A program made the translations under genes and the position numbers. A stretch of DNA of 64,000 nucleotides from DASUPK01 sp963744105. GTDB lineage: Bacteria; Actinomycetota; Thermoleophilia; Solirubrobacterales; 70-9. Where the stretch lies: contig CAVUSJ010000004.1 in NCBI GenBank assembly GCA_963744105.1, positions 186,001 to 250,000 on the forward strand. Direction: 5' to 3'. Positions 37,594 through 45,718 of the stretch are shown here, one piece after another. The notes beneath the pieces are model-generated. The model saw only the letters and a list, made by a program, of their open reading frames with translations, was not told the origin of the DNA and ran no database searches. How positions within the stretch are numbered: the first letter of the stretch is position 1; each line of letters begins with the position of its first letter.

Positions 37594-38688
37594 TCAGGGG
37601 CCGAAGACGACCGTGTAGGTGGCCGTGTTGTTGTCCGTCAGCTGCTCGCCGGGGACCGGCCGTACCGCCACCTCGACCTGCGAATCCGTGCCCGGGGTGG
37701 GCTTGGTCGTCAGCGGAATCTTGATCGTGCCCGACTGGCCGGCGCTCAGGGACTGCAGCTGCCCGGTGAGTGAGGCCCCGCCGATCGTGACGTTGACGCT
37801 GATCCCGTTCTCGTCGCTGTTCCCTGAGTTGGTCACGCCGATGTCGATCTCGGTCGAGGCGGCGGGGACGTTAGTCGTCGAGTCGGGGGAGAGCTGGGTC
37901 CCGCCGATCGTCGTCGAGTCGAGCTGCAGCCCGTGGGTCCCGCCGGTGGTCGGCGTCGTTCCGCTGATCGCGTTCAGCTTCGTGACCAGGGTGGTCTGGT
38001 TGAGGTAGTCCGTTGCGTTCGACGGCATGAAGTTGCCGGGCGGCAGCGGCTGTCCGTCCACGCCCGCGTCCTTCAGGACCTTCTGGATGTCGGGCTTGCC
38101 GATCTGGGTCCAGAGGATGTCGCTCGCGTACAGGGAGCCCATCGCGTTCGAGATCGTGGTGATTGCGTCCGCGGTCTGGGCCCGCGCGGCTGCCTGGGTG
38201 ACGTTGGATGCGATCGCGCTCAGGGCGTTGCGGCGCAGGGTGAGGGTCTGCTCCACCGCCGACTGGGCGTCGTGCATCTGACCTGGGACGCTGGTGCTCT
38301 GCGCGCGGTCCAGGAGGCTCGAGGAGGCGTCCCGCTGGGCCAGGACCTGGTTCTGTACGTCGACCGAGCTCGACCCGCTCGGGCTGTCCAGCAGCTGGAA
38401 GAAGTCCTTTCCGCTCTGCTCGGACTGCTGCATGATCGTGGCGATGTTCGAGTCGTAGTTGCGGAGCGCCCTGTCCGACCGCGCCTGCAGGCAGCCCCTG
38501 ATCCCGATCACGATGAGAATCAGGAAGGCGAGACCCACACCGACGCCGATCAGGCGTCGGACCAGAAACTGCTGGCGTCGCCGCTGGGGCCCCCCGATCC
38601 TGCGCCTCGGGCGCTCCGGTTCATCGGCGACGACAACGTCGTCTTGTTCCTCATCGAGGAATGCCAAACCGGCCCCCAGTATGAACAT
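37594..38688 (-). CDS. Membrane-anchored extracytoplasmic protein of unknown function
   Basis: A 364-residue protein from ATG 38688. A cytoplasmic basic region (EPERPRRRIGGPQRRRQQ) precedes one membrane helix (about 45-65, VGVGLAFLILIVIGIRG). A helical extracytoplasmic part (about 70-215) with many Gln/Ser/Ala follows, and then a beta-rich C-domain, ending IDIGVTNSGNSDENGISVNV and VEVAVRPVPGEQLTDNNTAT, that looks like a CARDB/Ig fold. It is divergent from the kinase at 38762 across 73 bases. A sensor or wall-associated role with that kinase is possible but unproven. Confidence 0.82.
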   Translation of the reverse strand: MFILGAGLAFLDEEQDDVVVADEPERPRRRIGGPQRRRQQFLVRRLIGVGVGLAFLILIVIGIRGCLQARSDRALRNYDSNIATIMQQSEQSGKDFFQLLDSPSGSSSVDVQNQVLAQRDASSSLLDRAQSTSVPGQMHDAQSAVEQTLTLRRNALSAIASNVTQAAARAQTADAITTISNAMGSLYASDILWTQIGKPDIQKVLKDAGVDGQPLPPGNFMPSNATDYLNQTTLVTKLNAISGTTPTTGGTHGLQLDSTTIGGTQLSPDSTTNVPAASTEIDIGVTNSGNSDENGISVNVTIGGASLTGQLQSLSAGQSGTIKIPLTTKPTPGTDSQVEVAVRPVPGEQLTDNNTATYTVVFGP

Positions 38689-38761
38689 GTGTGAAGCGGC
38701 AGCGCCATGCGCCCGCCGCGCACGCAGGAAGGGGCCCGCGTCCGCCGAATTTGGAGAAGCC

Positions 38762-40429
38762 ATGGTGGGTGAGCGAATCCTGGGCAGATTCCGGATCGAG
38801 GAGCGGATCGGAAGCGGCGGCTTCGGCACGGTCTACCGCGCCTGGGATGAGCGTCTGCAGCGCCCGGTCGCGGTGAAGGTGATCGACCGCGAGCACGGCG
38901 CGCCGCGGGTAACCCGAGAGGCCCAGGCGGTCGCCCGGCTGGCCCATCGCAACATCGCGACCCTCTACGAGCTCGCCAGCGACGGCGCCCGCGCCTTCCT
39001 CGTCTCCGAGCTGATCGAGGGGGACACCCTCCGCGCGCTCGGCCGCCGCGGAGAGCTGACGGACCGGCTCGTCGCGCGGGTCGGCGCGGGCTCCGCGGCG
39101 GCGCTGATGGCCGCCCACCGGGCCGGCGTGGTGCACCGAGACGTGAAGCCCGAGAACATCCTGGTCGGTGCCGGGGAGGAGGCCAAGCTGGTTGACTTCG
39201 GGATCGCCCGGATCGCCGGCGAGCGGTCCCTGACGGCCACCGGAGCGGTCCTGGGCACACTGGCCTACATGGCCCCCGAGCAGGCGGACGGACTGCGGCC
39301 CGGGCCCTCGGCGGATGTCTACTCCCTGGCCCTGACCCTGTACGAGGCCTTCTGCGGGGAGCACCCACTGGTCAGGGAGAGCCCCGCCGCCACCGCTCGG
39401 GCGATCGGGGAGCCGATCGCCCCGCTTTCGGAGGTTCGCCCCGAGCTGCCCCAGGCGATGACGGACGCGATCGACGCCGCCCTCGACCCGGATCCCGAGC
39501 TTCGGCCGCTGGCCTCGGAGCTCGAGGAGTCTCTCGCCGCGCACGTCAATCAGCTCGACGGGGACCCACTGCCGGCGGTCGAGGGGCTTCAGGGCCTCGA
39601 CGATGACTTCGACCTGCGACGGCGGCCGCTGTCCGGAGCGGCCTGGTTCCTTCCCGGCGTCGGGGTGGCGGCCCTCGGCCTCGCGGCCCTGATCGCCACC
39701 GGAGCTCCCGCCCCGATCGCGCTCGCGGCGCTGATCCCCGGGTTTCTCGCGCTCGGCCGCACCCGCCCCGCCTACGCGCTGCAGCTCGCCCTGGTGGCGC
39801 TCTGGACGCTGATCGGCACGGGCGAGCCTGGGGTGACGGCTCTTGTCCTGGTCCTCGGCGCGCCCCTCCTGGTTCCGGCGATCGACCCGGACGCCATCCC
39901 GCTGCCGGGCGCGGCGCCGATCCTCGGCCTGATCGGGCTCGGCCCGGTCTATCCGGCGCTGGCCGGCCTGGTGCGGGGGGCCGCAGGACGGGCTCTGCTC
40001 GGCGGCATCGGCTACCTCTGGATCGCGGCCTGGGAGGAGCTCGCCCACAGGACGCTGCTCCTGGGACCGGTGGCGGATCCGCCCGCCCACTGGAAGGAGT
40101 CCGCGGGAACCGCGATCTCCGACGTGCTGATGCCGCTGATCGACGGCTCGGTGCTCGCCGCCGCCGGCATCTTCGCCGCGGCGGCGCTCGTCCTGCCGGT
40201 CCTCGTGCGCGGCCGCACCCCTCTCCTCGATGCGCTCGGAGCTCTGATCTGGGCGGCCGGCCTGATCACGACGCTGAAGCTCGTCGCAGGGAGCACGAGC
40301 CCGCCCGGCCTGCTCTTCGGGGCTCTCCTGGCGGCCGTCATCGCAGCCGTGCTCGCCCGGAGGATGGGGCCGCCGACGCATTACAGGAACGGCTCGATCG
40401 ACGAGCCACGGTCCGATGTGCTTGCGTAG
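38762..40429 (+). CDS. Ser/Thr protein kinase with polytopic membrane domain
   Basis: Eukaryotic-type kinase of 555 residues from ATG 38762 (GGAG six bases upstream). The kinase domain (1-270) has IGSGGFGTVYRAWD, AVKVIDRE, HRDVKPENILVG, DFGIAR and APEQADG. Residues ~300-530 form about eight hydrophobic helices (AAWFLPGVGVAALGLAALIATG onward), with no extracellular sensor domain such as PASTA. A Gly-rich loop and the catalytic Asp/Lys are intact, so it should be active. Sequence upstream to 38459 is open but non-conserved. It heads the FHA/PP2C/RodA cluster. Confidence 0.9.
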   Translation: MVGERILGRFRIEERIGSGGFGTVYRAWDERLQRPVAVKVIDREHGAPRVTREAQAVARLAHRNIATLYELASDGARAFLVSELIEGDTLRALGRRGELTDRLVARVGAGSAAALMAAHRAGVVHRDVKPENILVGAGEEAKLVDFGIARIAGERSLTATGAVLGTLAYMAPEQADGLRPGPSADVYSLALTLYEAFCGEHPLVRESPAATARAIGEPIAPLSEVRPELPQAMTDAIDAALDPDPELRPLASELEESLAAHVNQLDGDPLPAVEGLQGLDDDFDLRRRPLSGAAWFLPGVGVAALGLAALIATGAPAPIALAALIPGFLALGRTRPAYALQLALVALWTLIGTGEPGVTALVLVLGAPLLVPAIDPDAIPLPGAAPILGLIGLGPVYPALAGLVRGAAGRALLGGIGYLWIAAWEELAHRTLLLGPVADPPAHWKESAGTAISDVLMPLIDGSVLAAAGIFAAAALVLPVLVRGRTPLLDALGALIWAAGLITTLKLVAGSTSPPGLLFGALLAAVIAAVLARRMGPPTHYRNGSIDEPRSDVLA

Positions 40430-40490
40430 CTGCACGCACTAGCATTTCGCCCCGGCCTGCGTAGCCGGCCACCGATCCCAGGAGCCTGCC

Positions 40491-41258
40491 ATCAGCGTTC
40501 TGCGCAATCTTGAAGCTCGCATCGAGGGCCTCGTCGAGGGCGTGTTCAGCCGCGCCTTCAGCTCCGGCGTGCAGCCGGTCGAGATCGCGCGCAAGCTCGC
40601 CAAGGAGATGGACGCTCACAAGACCGCGTCCGTCCAGCGCGTCTACGTGCCCAACGAGTACACCGTCTGGCTCTGCCCGGATGACTACGAGCGCTTCAAG
40701 GACTACGAGGCCTCCCTCGCCCAGGAGTTGAGCGGGCACCTGCTCGAGCACGCTCGCCACCACGACTACGACCTGCTCACCAGGCCGGTCGTGAACCTCG
40801 ACCAGGACGAGCGTCTCCGGCTCGGCGAGTTCGGCATCCAGACCCGGCTGGTTCGCCCGCCCCAGCGTCAGGGCGCGGAGCCGACGCAGGGCGAGCACGG
40901 CCACACGATGGTCTACTCGGCGACGCAGGCGCAGAAGGCGAAGTCCAAGCGGCGCCCCGACGCCGCCTACTCGGAGACTCGAGCGATCGTCTCCGTCGAC
41001 GACCGCCGCTACGTCCTCGACGGGCCGACGGCGACGCTCGGTCGCTCCAAGGAGTGCGACTGCATCATCGACGACCCCAACATCTCCCGCCGGCACGCCG
41101 AGTTGCGGCGGTCCAGCGTCGGGGATTGGCAGATCGTCGACCTCAACTCGACCAACGGAGTGAAGGTCAACGGCCGCCGCGTCGCCAACGCCCGCCTGTC
41201 GCCCGGCGACGAGATCACGCTAGGGACCAAGGTCTTCGCCTTCGACATCGAGCAGTGA
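40491..41258 (+). CDS. fhaA: FHA-domain protein with DUF3662 (FhaA-like)
   Basis: Phospho-threonine-binding scaffold of the wall cluster. The N-terminal DUF3662 domain runs ISVLRNLEARIEGLVEG, then FSRAFSSGVQPVEIARKL and VYVPNEYTVWLCPDDYERF. A linker follows, and then a C-terminal FHA domain with ATLGRSKECDCIIDDPNISRRHAE and DLNSTNGVKVNGRR. The N-terminus runs to ATC at 40491, six bases after AGGAG, with no ATG/GTG/TTG between that and an upstream stop. The first standard start is GTG 40542, which would cut into DUF3662. From 40491 it has 255 residues. Its stop overlaps the fhaB GTG (GTGA). Confidence 0.88.
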   Translation: MSVLRNLEARIEGLVEGVFSRAFSSGVQPVEIARKLAKEMDAHKTASVQRVYVPNEYTVWLCPDDYERFKDYEASLAQELSGHLLEHARHHDYDLLTRPVVNLDQDERLRLGEFGIQTRLVRPPQRQGAEPTQGEHGHTMVYSATQAQKAKSKRRPDAAYSETRAIVSVDDRRYVLDGPTATLGRSKECDCIIDDPNISRRHAELRRSSVGDWQIVDLNSTNGVKVNGRRVANARLSPGDEITLGTKVFAFDIEQ

Positions 41259-41722
41259 CGAACGATCTCGAGCCGCTTGCTGTAGCGCTCAAGTTCGGCT
41301 TTCTCGCCGTGCTCTTCCTGTTCCTGCTCTGGGTGGCGCGCAGCTCGCTCCGCGACCTGCGCGGCACCGCGTCCCCCGGCTACGAGACCGGCTACCACGA
41401 GGTCCTCGGGGGAGAGCCCGACGCAACGGATGCCTTCCTCGTCGTACAGGAGGGGGGCGGCCTCAACAAGGGTGACCACTTCGACCTCTTCGGCGGCGTC
41501 TCGCTCGGCCGCTCCGCGGACGCCGACATCAGGCTGGACGACCGCTACGCGTCGGGTTTCCATGCCCGCGTCTTCAACCGCGGGGGGAGCTACTTCGTGG
41601 AAGATCTGAACTCGACCAACGGCACGCTGCTCAACTCCCAGGAGCTGCACGGCGAGGCCGATCTCCGGCCCGGTGACGTGATCCGGATCGGGGACACTGA
41701 GTTCCGCTTCGAGGTCTCCTGA
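41255..41722 (+). CDS. fhaB: Membrane-anchored FHA-domain protein (FhaB/FipA-like)
   Basis: A 155-residue protein with one N-terminal membrane helix (about 8-30, VALKFGFLAVLFLFLLWVAR) and a C-terminal cytoplasmic FHA domain. The domain has GVSLGRSADADIRLDDRYAS and VEDLNSTNGTLLN with the phosphopeptide-binding Arg and Ser and the STNGT loop. The GTG start overlaps the fhaA stop, and its stop overlaps pstP (TGATG). It probably recruits phosphorylated partners such as RodA or PBP to the membrane; that is known for the family. Confidence 0.93.
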   Translation: MTNDLEPLAVALKFGFLAVLFLFLLWVARSSLRDLRGTASPGYETGYHEVLGGEPDATDAFLVVQEGGGLNKGDHFDLFGGVSLGRSADADIRLDDRYASGFHARVFNRGGSYFVEDLNSTNGTLLNSQELHGEADLRPGDVIRIGDTEFRFEVS

Positions 41723-42963
41723 TGCTGACCGTCGCCGAAGAAGCCCACAGGACAGACACCGGCCGCCAGCGCCACGCGAACGAGGACTCCTACTTCGCGC
41801 GCGCGCCGCTGTTCGCCGTCGCGGACGGGATGGGCGGCGCGCAGGCCGGAGAGGTCGCCTCGCGGATCGCCGCCGGCGCCTTCGAACGCCGCGGACGGTT
41901 GAGCGCCGAGCAGCCGGCGGAGGGCCAGCTCGAGCAGATCGCGCAGGCGGCCAACAGCGAGATCCACCGGCTCGCCCAGGAGGACTCCTCGCGCGCGGGG
42001 ATGGGGACCACCCTCACCGCTGCGATGCTGCGCGGGAACGAGGTCGCCTTCGGCCACGTCGGCGACAGCCGGGCATACGTGCTGCGCGACGGGCAGCTCA
42101 AGCGCCTCACCAAGGATCACTCCCTGGTCGAGGAGCTTCGCCGCCAGGGGCGGCTCACCGAGGAGCAGGCCGAGGAGCACCCGCAGCGCTCGATCATCAC
42201 GCGCGCCCTCGGGCCGGAGCCGAGCGTGAACGTCGACACGATGACCTTCCCGGCCAAGGACGGGGACGTCTTCCTCCTCTGCAGCGACGGCCTCACGACG
42301 ATGGTCTCGGACGACGAGATCCGCCAGATCCTGGGCTCCTCGCGCAGCCTGCGGGGCGCGGTCAAGGAGCTCGTCGACGCGGCCAACCGCGGCGGAGGCA
42401 GGGACAACATCACCGCCGTCGCCTTCCGGGTCGCGGATGCCGAGGTCAGGGAGGGCGAGGAGAGCGCGACTCTGATCTCCCGCACCGCCGAGCAGGCCGG
42501 GTTGACCGGTGAGCGGATGCGCGCCGCGGGAGATCGGCTCCGTGGCCGCGGGCCCATGCCGGCTCCGGCCAGGCGCCGCCGATACCTCGGGTGGGCCGTC
42601 GCGATCCTGGCCGTGATCGTGGTGTTCGGCGGCGGCTTCCTGGCGGCCCGTTCGATCTACTTCCTCGGCACCGACGACCAGGGCGACGTGGCGCTCTACA
42701 GGGGCCTGCCCTATTCGCTGCCGCTCGGCATCAGCCTCTACTCGAAGCAGTACTCGATCCCGGTGCAGGAGGGCACGCTCTCCCAGGACCGCCAGCGGGC
42801 GGTGACGGGACACACGTGGCGAAGCCACGGGGACGCCACCGACCTGATCGGCGACATCAAGCTGCGGCCGACCGAAGGACTGCCTCCTCCACCCGCGCCA
42901 GCTCCGTCGAAGAAGAAGAAGTCTGGGGCCAACTCGAACGGCCAGCAGGCCAAGAAGAGTTGA
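41722..42963 (+). CDS. pstP: PP2C-family Ser/Thr phosphatase (PstP-like)
   Basis: Metal-dependent phosphatase that reverses the kinases of this cluster. Residues 1-235 are the PP2C domain: HRTDTGRQRHANEDSYFA, AVADGMGGAQAGEVAS, MGTTLTAAML, HVGDSRAYVLRDG, FLLCSDGLTTMV and GGRDNITAVAF. A juxtamembrane stretch, one helix (about 292-310) and a ~105-residue extracytoplasmic domain ending in Lys-rich KKKKSGANSNG follow. The stop overlaps the rodA start (TTGA). Confidence 0.95.
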   Translation: MLTVAEEAHRTDTGRQRHANEDSYFARAPLFAVADGMGGAQAGEVASRIAAGAFERRGRLSAEQPAEGQLEQIAQAANSEIHRLAQEDSSRAGMGTTLTAAMLRGNEVAFGHVGDSRAYVLRDGQLKRLTKDHSLVEELRRQGRLTEEQAEEHPQRSIITRALGPEPSVNVDTMTFPAKDGDVFLLCSDGLTTMVSDDEIRQILGSSRSLRGAVKELVDAANRGGGRDNITAVAFRVADAEVREGEESATLISRTAEQAGLTGERMRAAGDRLRGRGPMPAPARRRRYLGWAVAILAVIVVFGGGFLAARSIYFLGTDDQGDVALYRGLPYSLPLGISLYSKQYSIPVQEGTLSQDRQRAVTGHTWRSHGDATDLIGDIKLRPTEGLPPPPAPAPSKKKKSGANSNGQQAKKS

Positions 42964-44285
42964 GCGCCCGCACCCGCGAGCTCTTTGCACTGATCCCGGT
43001 CGCCCTGCTGGTCACGGCCGGGTTCACGGCCGTGCTGATCACCAACTCGGATCAGCTCAACGCGAGCGTCTTCTACGGCGCCTACTTCCTCGCCGTGTGC
43101 GTCGCTACGCACATCGTCATCCGGATCCGGCTCCCTGATGCCGATCCCTTCCTCTTCCCGCTGGTCGCCCTGCTGGCCGCGTTCGGCTTGGTGATGCTCT
43201 ACCGGCTGGACCAGGGGCTGGCGCGTGATCAGGCCAACTGGTTCGTGTTGGGACTCCTCCTCTTCTCGGCGACGATCATCTTCCTGCGGGACTACGAGGC
43301 GCTCGAGCGCTACCGCTACGTGATCGCCCTCGCCGGGATCATCCTGCTGATCCTGCCGCGATTTCTCGGCCACGCCACCAACGACGCGTATCTGGCCATC
43401 AACCTCGGGCCGATCACCTTCCAGCCGACGGAGATCGCCAAGATCTGCATCGTCGTCTTCCTCGCCAGCTACCTGAACGAGCGCCGCGAGGTGCTGGTGA
43501 TCGGGGCGCGGAGATTCATGGGCCTGGTGCTGCCGCCGCTCAAGCACCTCGGGCCGCTGCTCGTGGTCTGGGGCGCGGCGATGGTCCTGCTGGTCTTCAT
43601 CCGCGACCTGGGCAGCTCCGTGATGTTCTTCGGCGCATTCCTGGCGCTGATCTACGTGGCGACCAGCCGCCTCTCCTTCGTGATCATCGGCCTCGCGCTG
43701 TTCGTGCTCGGGGCGTATTTCTTCGCCCACACCGCCGCACACATCCAGCAGCGCTTCGACATCTGGCTCGACCCGTTCCACGACTCGAGCGGCAGCGGCT
43801 ACCAGCTCTCGCAATCGATCTTCGCCCAGGCGGACGGCGGGCTCTTCGGGCGCGGGCTCGGTGACTCGCTGGTGCAGCTTCCCGCCTGCCATGGGAACTT
43901 CCCGGACCAGTGCGCGATCCTTCCGGCCCCACACACCGACTTCATCTATGCGGTGATCGTCGATGAGCTCGGGCTCTTCGGCGGCGCCGCGGTGGTCCTG
44001 ATCTACGCGCTGATCGCGGAGCGGGGCTTCAAGACGGCGATCCTCGCCGAGGACGGGTTCTCGAAGCTGCTGGCGACCGGACTGACGACGATCCTCGCCC
44101 TGCAGGCATTCGTGATCATCGGGGGCGTCACCAGGGTGATTCCGCTGACCGGCGTGACGCTGCCGTTCATCAGCTACGGCGGCAGCTCGATCGTCGCGAA
44201 CTTCATCCTCTTAGCCCTGCTCCTGATGGTCTCCGACAAGTCGCGTCGGCGCGTGCGGCTTCAGCAAGAGGCGGCGCAGGAGTGA
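42960..44285 (+). CDS. rodA: FtsW/RodA/SpoVE-family peptidoglycan glycosyltransferase
   Basis: SEDS polymerase of lipid II. From TTG 42960 it has 441 residues and about ten membrane helices. NLGPITFQPTEIAKICIVVFLA carries the conserved helix-motif Glu; later GRGLGDSLVQLP, PAPHTDFIYAVIVDELGLFGG and PLTGVTLPFISYGGSSI are hallmark SEDS sequences with catalytic Asp regions. The longer frame back to 42591 overlaps pstP and is a shadow. It pairs with the PBP overlapping its stop. Whether it is elongasome (RodA) or divisome (FtsW) cannot be read; the cluster context favours RodA. Confidence 0.94.
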   Translation: MSARTRELFALIPVALLVTAGFTAVLITNSDQLNASVFYGAYFLAVCVATHIVIRIRLPDADPFLFPLVALLAAFGLVMLYRLDQGLARDQANWFVLGLLLFSATIIFLRDYEALERYRYVIALAGIILLILPRFLGHATNDAYLAINLGPITFQPTEIAKICIVVFLASYLNERREVLVIGARRFMGLVLPPLKHLGPLLVVWGAAMVLLVFIRDLGSSVMFFGAFLALIYVATSRLSFVIIGLALFVLGAYFFAHTAAHIQQRFDIWLDPFHDSSGSGYQLSQSIFAQADGGLFGRGLGDSLVQLPACHGNFPDQCAILPAPHTDFIYAVIVDELGLFGGAAVVLIYALIAERGFKTAILAEDGFSKLLATGLTTILALQAFVIIGGVTRVIPLTGVTLPFISYGGSSIVANFILLALLLMVSDKSRRRVRLQQEAAQE

Positions 44286-45718
44286 ACCGACAGATCGTCA
44301 AGCTCTTCGGGCTCATCCTGGTGCTCTACGCGCTGCTCTTCGGCTTCACCTCGTACTGGTCGGTCTTCGACTCGAGCTCCCTGAAGGCGAACACGGCGAA
44401 CCGCCGGCCGCTGCTGGAGGAGCAGAGGATCAAGCGCGGCAACATCCTCGCCGACGACGGCAAGACGGTGATCGCGCACTCGCGGAGGGTGGGCAAGGGC
44501 AACAACGCCATCTACGTGCGCCACTATCCGCTCGGCCCCCTGTTCGGCAATCCGATCGGCTACAGCTACGTCGACCGGGGCCGGGTCGGCTTCGAGCTGT
44601 CCCACAACGACGAGCTGGTCGGCAACAAGACCGAGTTCCTCTCCGTGCTCGATGCGCTGCAGGGGCACGCCCAGGAGGGGGACAACGTGGTGTCGTCGCT
44701 CAACGAGAACGCGCAGCGGGCCGCGGTGGACGGCCTGGCAGGGCGGCGGGGCTCGGTGGTCGCGATGGTCCCGTCGACCGGCGAGATCAAGGCGATGGTG
44801 AGCATCCCGGAGTACGACCCGAACCAGGTCGAGAGCTCCAACGCCTTCAAGCGCCTCAACACCGAGACGAGCGCGCCCCTGCTCAACCGGGCGACGCAGG
44901 GCGGCTACCCGCCCGGCTCGACGATGAAGGTGGTGACCGCCACGGCGGCGCTCGACAGCGGCGACCTGTCGACCAGCTCGGTGCTCAGCGGCCGGTCCCC
45001 GATCCCGATCGAGGGGGTGCCGCTCGCGAACTCAGGAGGCGAGCAGTTCGGCGACATCGACATGACCACCGCCCTGACCAACTCCGTCAACACCTGGTGG
45101 GCGCAGGCCGGGGAGAAGATCGGCAAGGACACGATGTTCAAGTACATGGACCGCTACGGCTTCAACGCGAAGCCGCGCCTCGACTATCCGAACTTCCAGC
45201 TCTTCGCCAGCGGCGTCTACGACGGCAACAAGCTCCTCAACTCCTCCGACGCCATCGACATCGGCCGCGTCGCGATCGGCCAGGAGCGGCTGCGCGTGAC
45301 GCCGCTGCAGATGGCCGAGGTCGCGGCCACGGTCGCCAACAAGGGCGAGCTGATGGAGCCGCGCCTCTGGTCGAAGGTGGTCGACCCCGACGGCCGTGAG
45401 ACCAACCTCGAGCCCGCCCGTCAGAGCCACGTGATGAGCGAGGACACCGCCTCCAAGCTCAACGACATGATGCAGAGCGTCGTGAACGAGGGAACGGGAA
45501 CGGCGGCGGCGGTCTCCGGCATCGACGTGGCGGGGAAGACCGGGACGGCGGAGATCTCGCCGGGTGTCAACGACGCCTGGTTCATCGGCTTCGCTCCGGC
45601 CAGCGATCCCAAGATCGCGATCTCCTGCATCGTCGAGCACACCAGCGGCTTCGGCGGGCCGACCTGCGGGCCGATCTTCAAGGCCGTCGCCGAAAGCCTG
45701 CTGGGGGGCGGCGCCTAG
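44282..45718 (+). CDS. pbpA: Class B penicillin-binding protein (PbpA-like transpeptidase)
   Basis: Transpeptidase partner of the SEDS protein. 478 residues from GTG 44282 (GTGA overlap). There is one N-terminal anchor (about 7-24), an N-domain with RIKRGNILADDGKTVIAHS, and a transpeptidase domain with the SxxK box PPGSTMK, the SxN box TNSVNTWW and the KTG box VAGKTGTAEI. The pattern is the mycobacterial PbpA/Streptomyces PBPA type and lacks PASTA. The stop overlaps the pknB GTG (TAGTG). Confidence 0.95.
   Translation: MNRQIVKLFGLILVLYALLFGFTSYWSVFDSSSLKANTANRRPLLEEQRIKRGNILADDGKTVIAHSRRVGKGNNAIYVRHYPLGPLFGNPIGYSYVDRGRVGFELSHNDELVGNKTEFLSVLDALQGHAQEGDNVVSSLNENAQRAAVDGLAGRRGSVVAMVPSTGEIKAMVSIPEYDPNQVESSNAFKRLNTETSAPLLNRATQGGYPPGSTMKVVTATAALDSGDLSTSSVLSGRSPIPIEGVPLANSGGEQFGDIDMTTALTNSVNTWWAQAGEKIGKDTMFKYMDRYGFNAKPRLDYPNFQLFASGVYDGNKLLNSSDAIDIGRVAIGQERLRVTPLQMAEVAATVANKGELMEPRLWSKVVDPDGRETNLEPARQSHVMSEDTASKLNDMMQSVVNEGTGTAAAVSGIDVAGKTGTAEISPGVNDAWFIGFAPASDPKIAISCIVEHTSGFGGPTCGPIFKAVAESLLGGGA

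Noticed and set aside
38651..40435. 594-codon open frame antisense to the kinase
   Set aside because: Shadow of the high-GC kinase gene, Arg/Gln/Gly-rich without structure.
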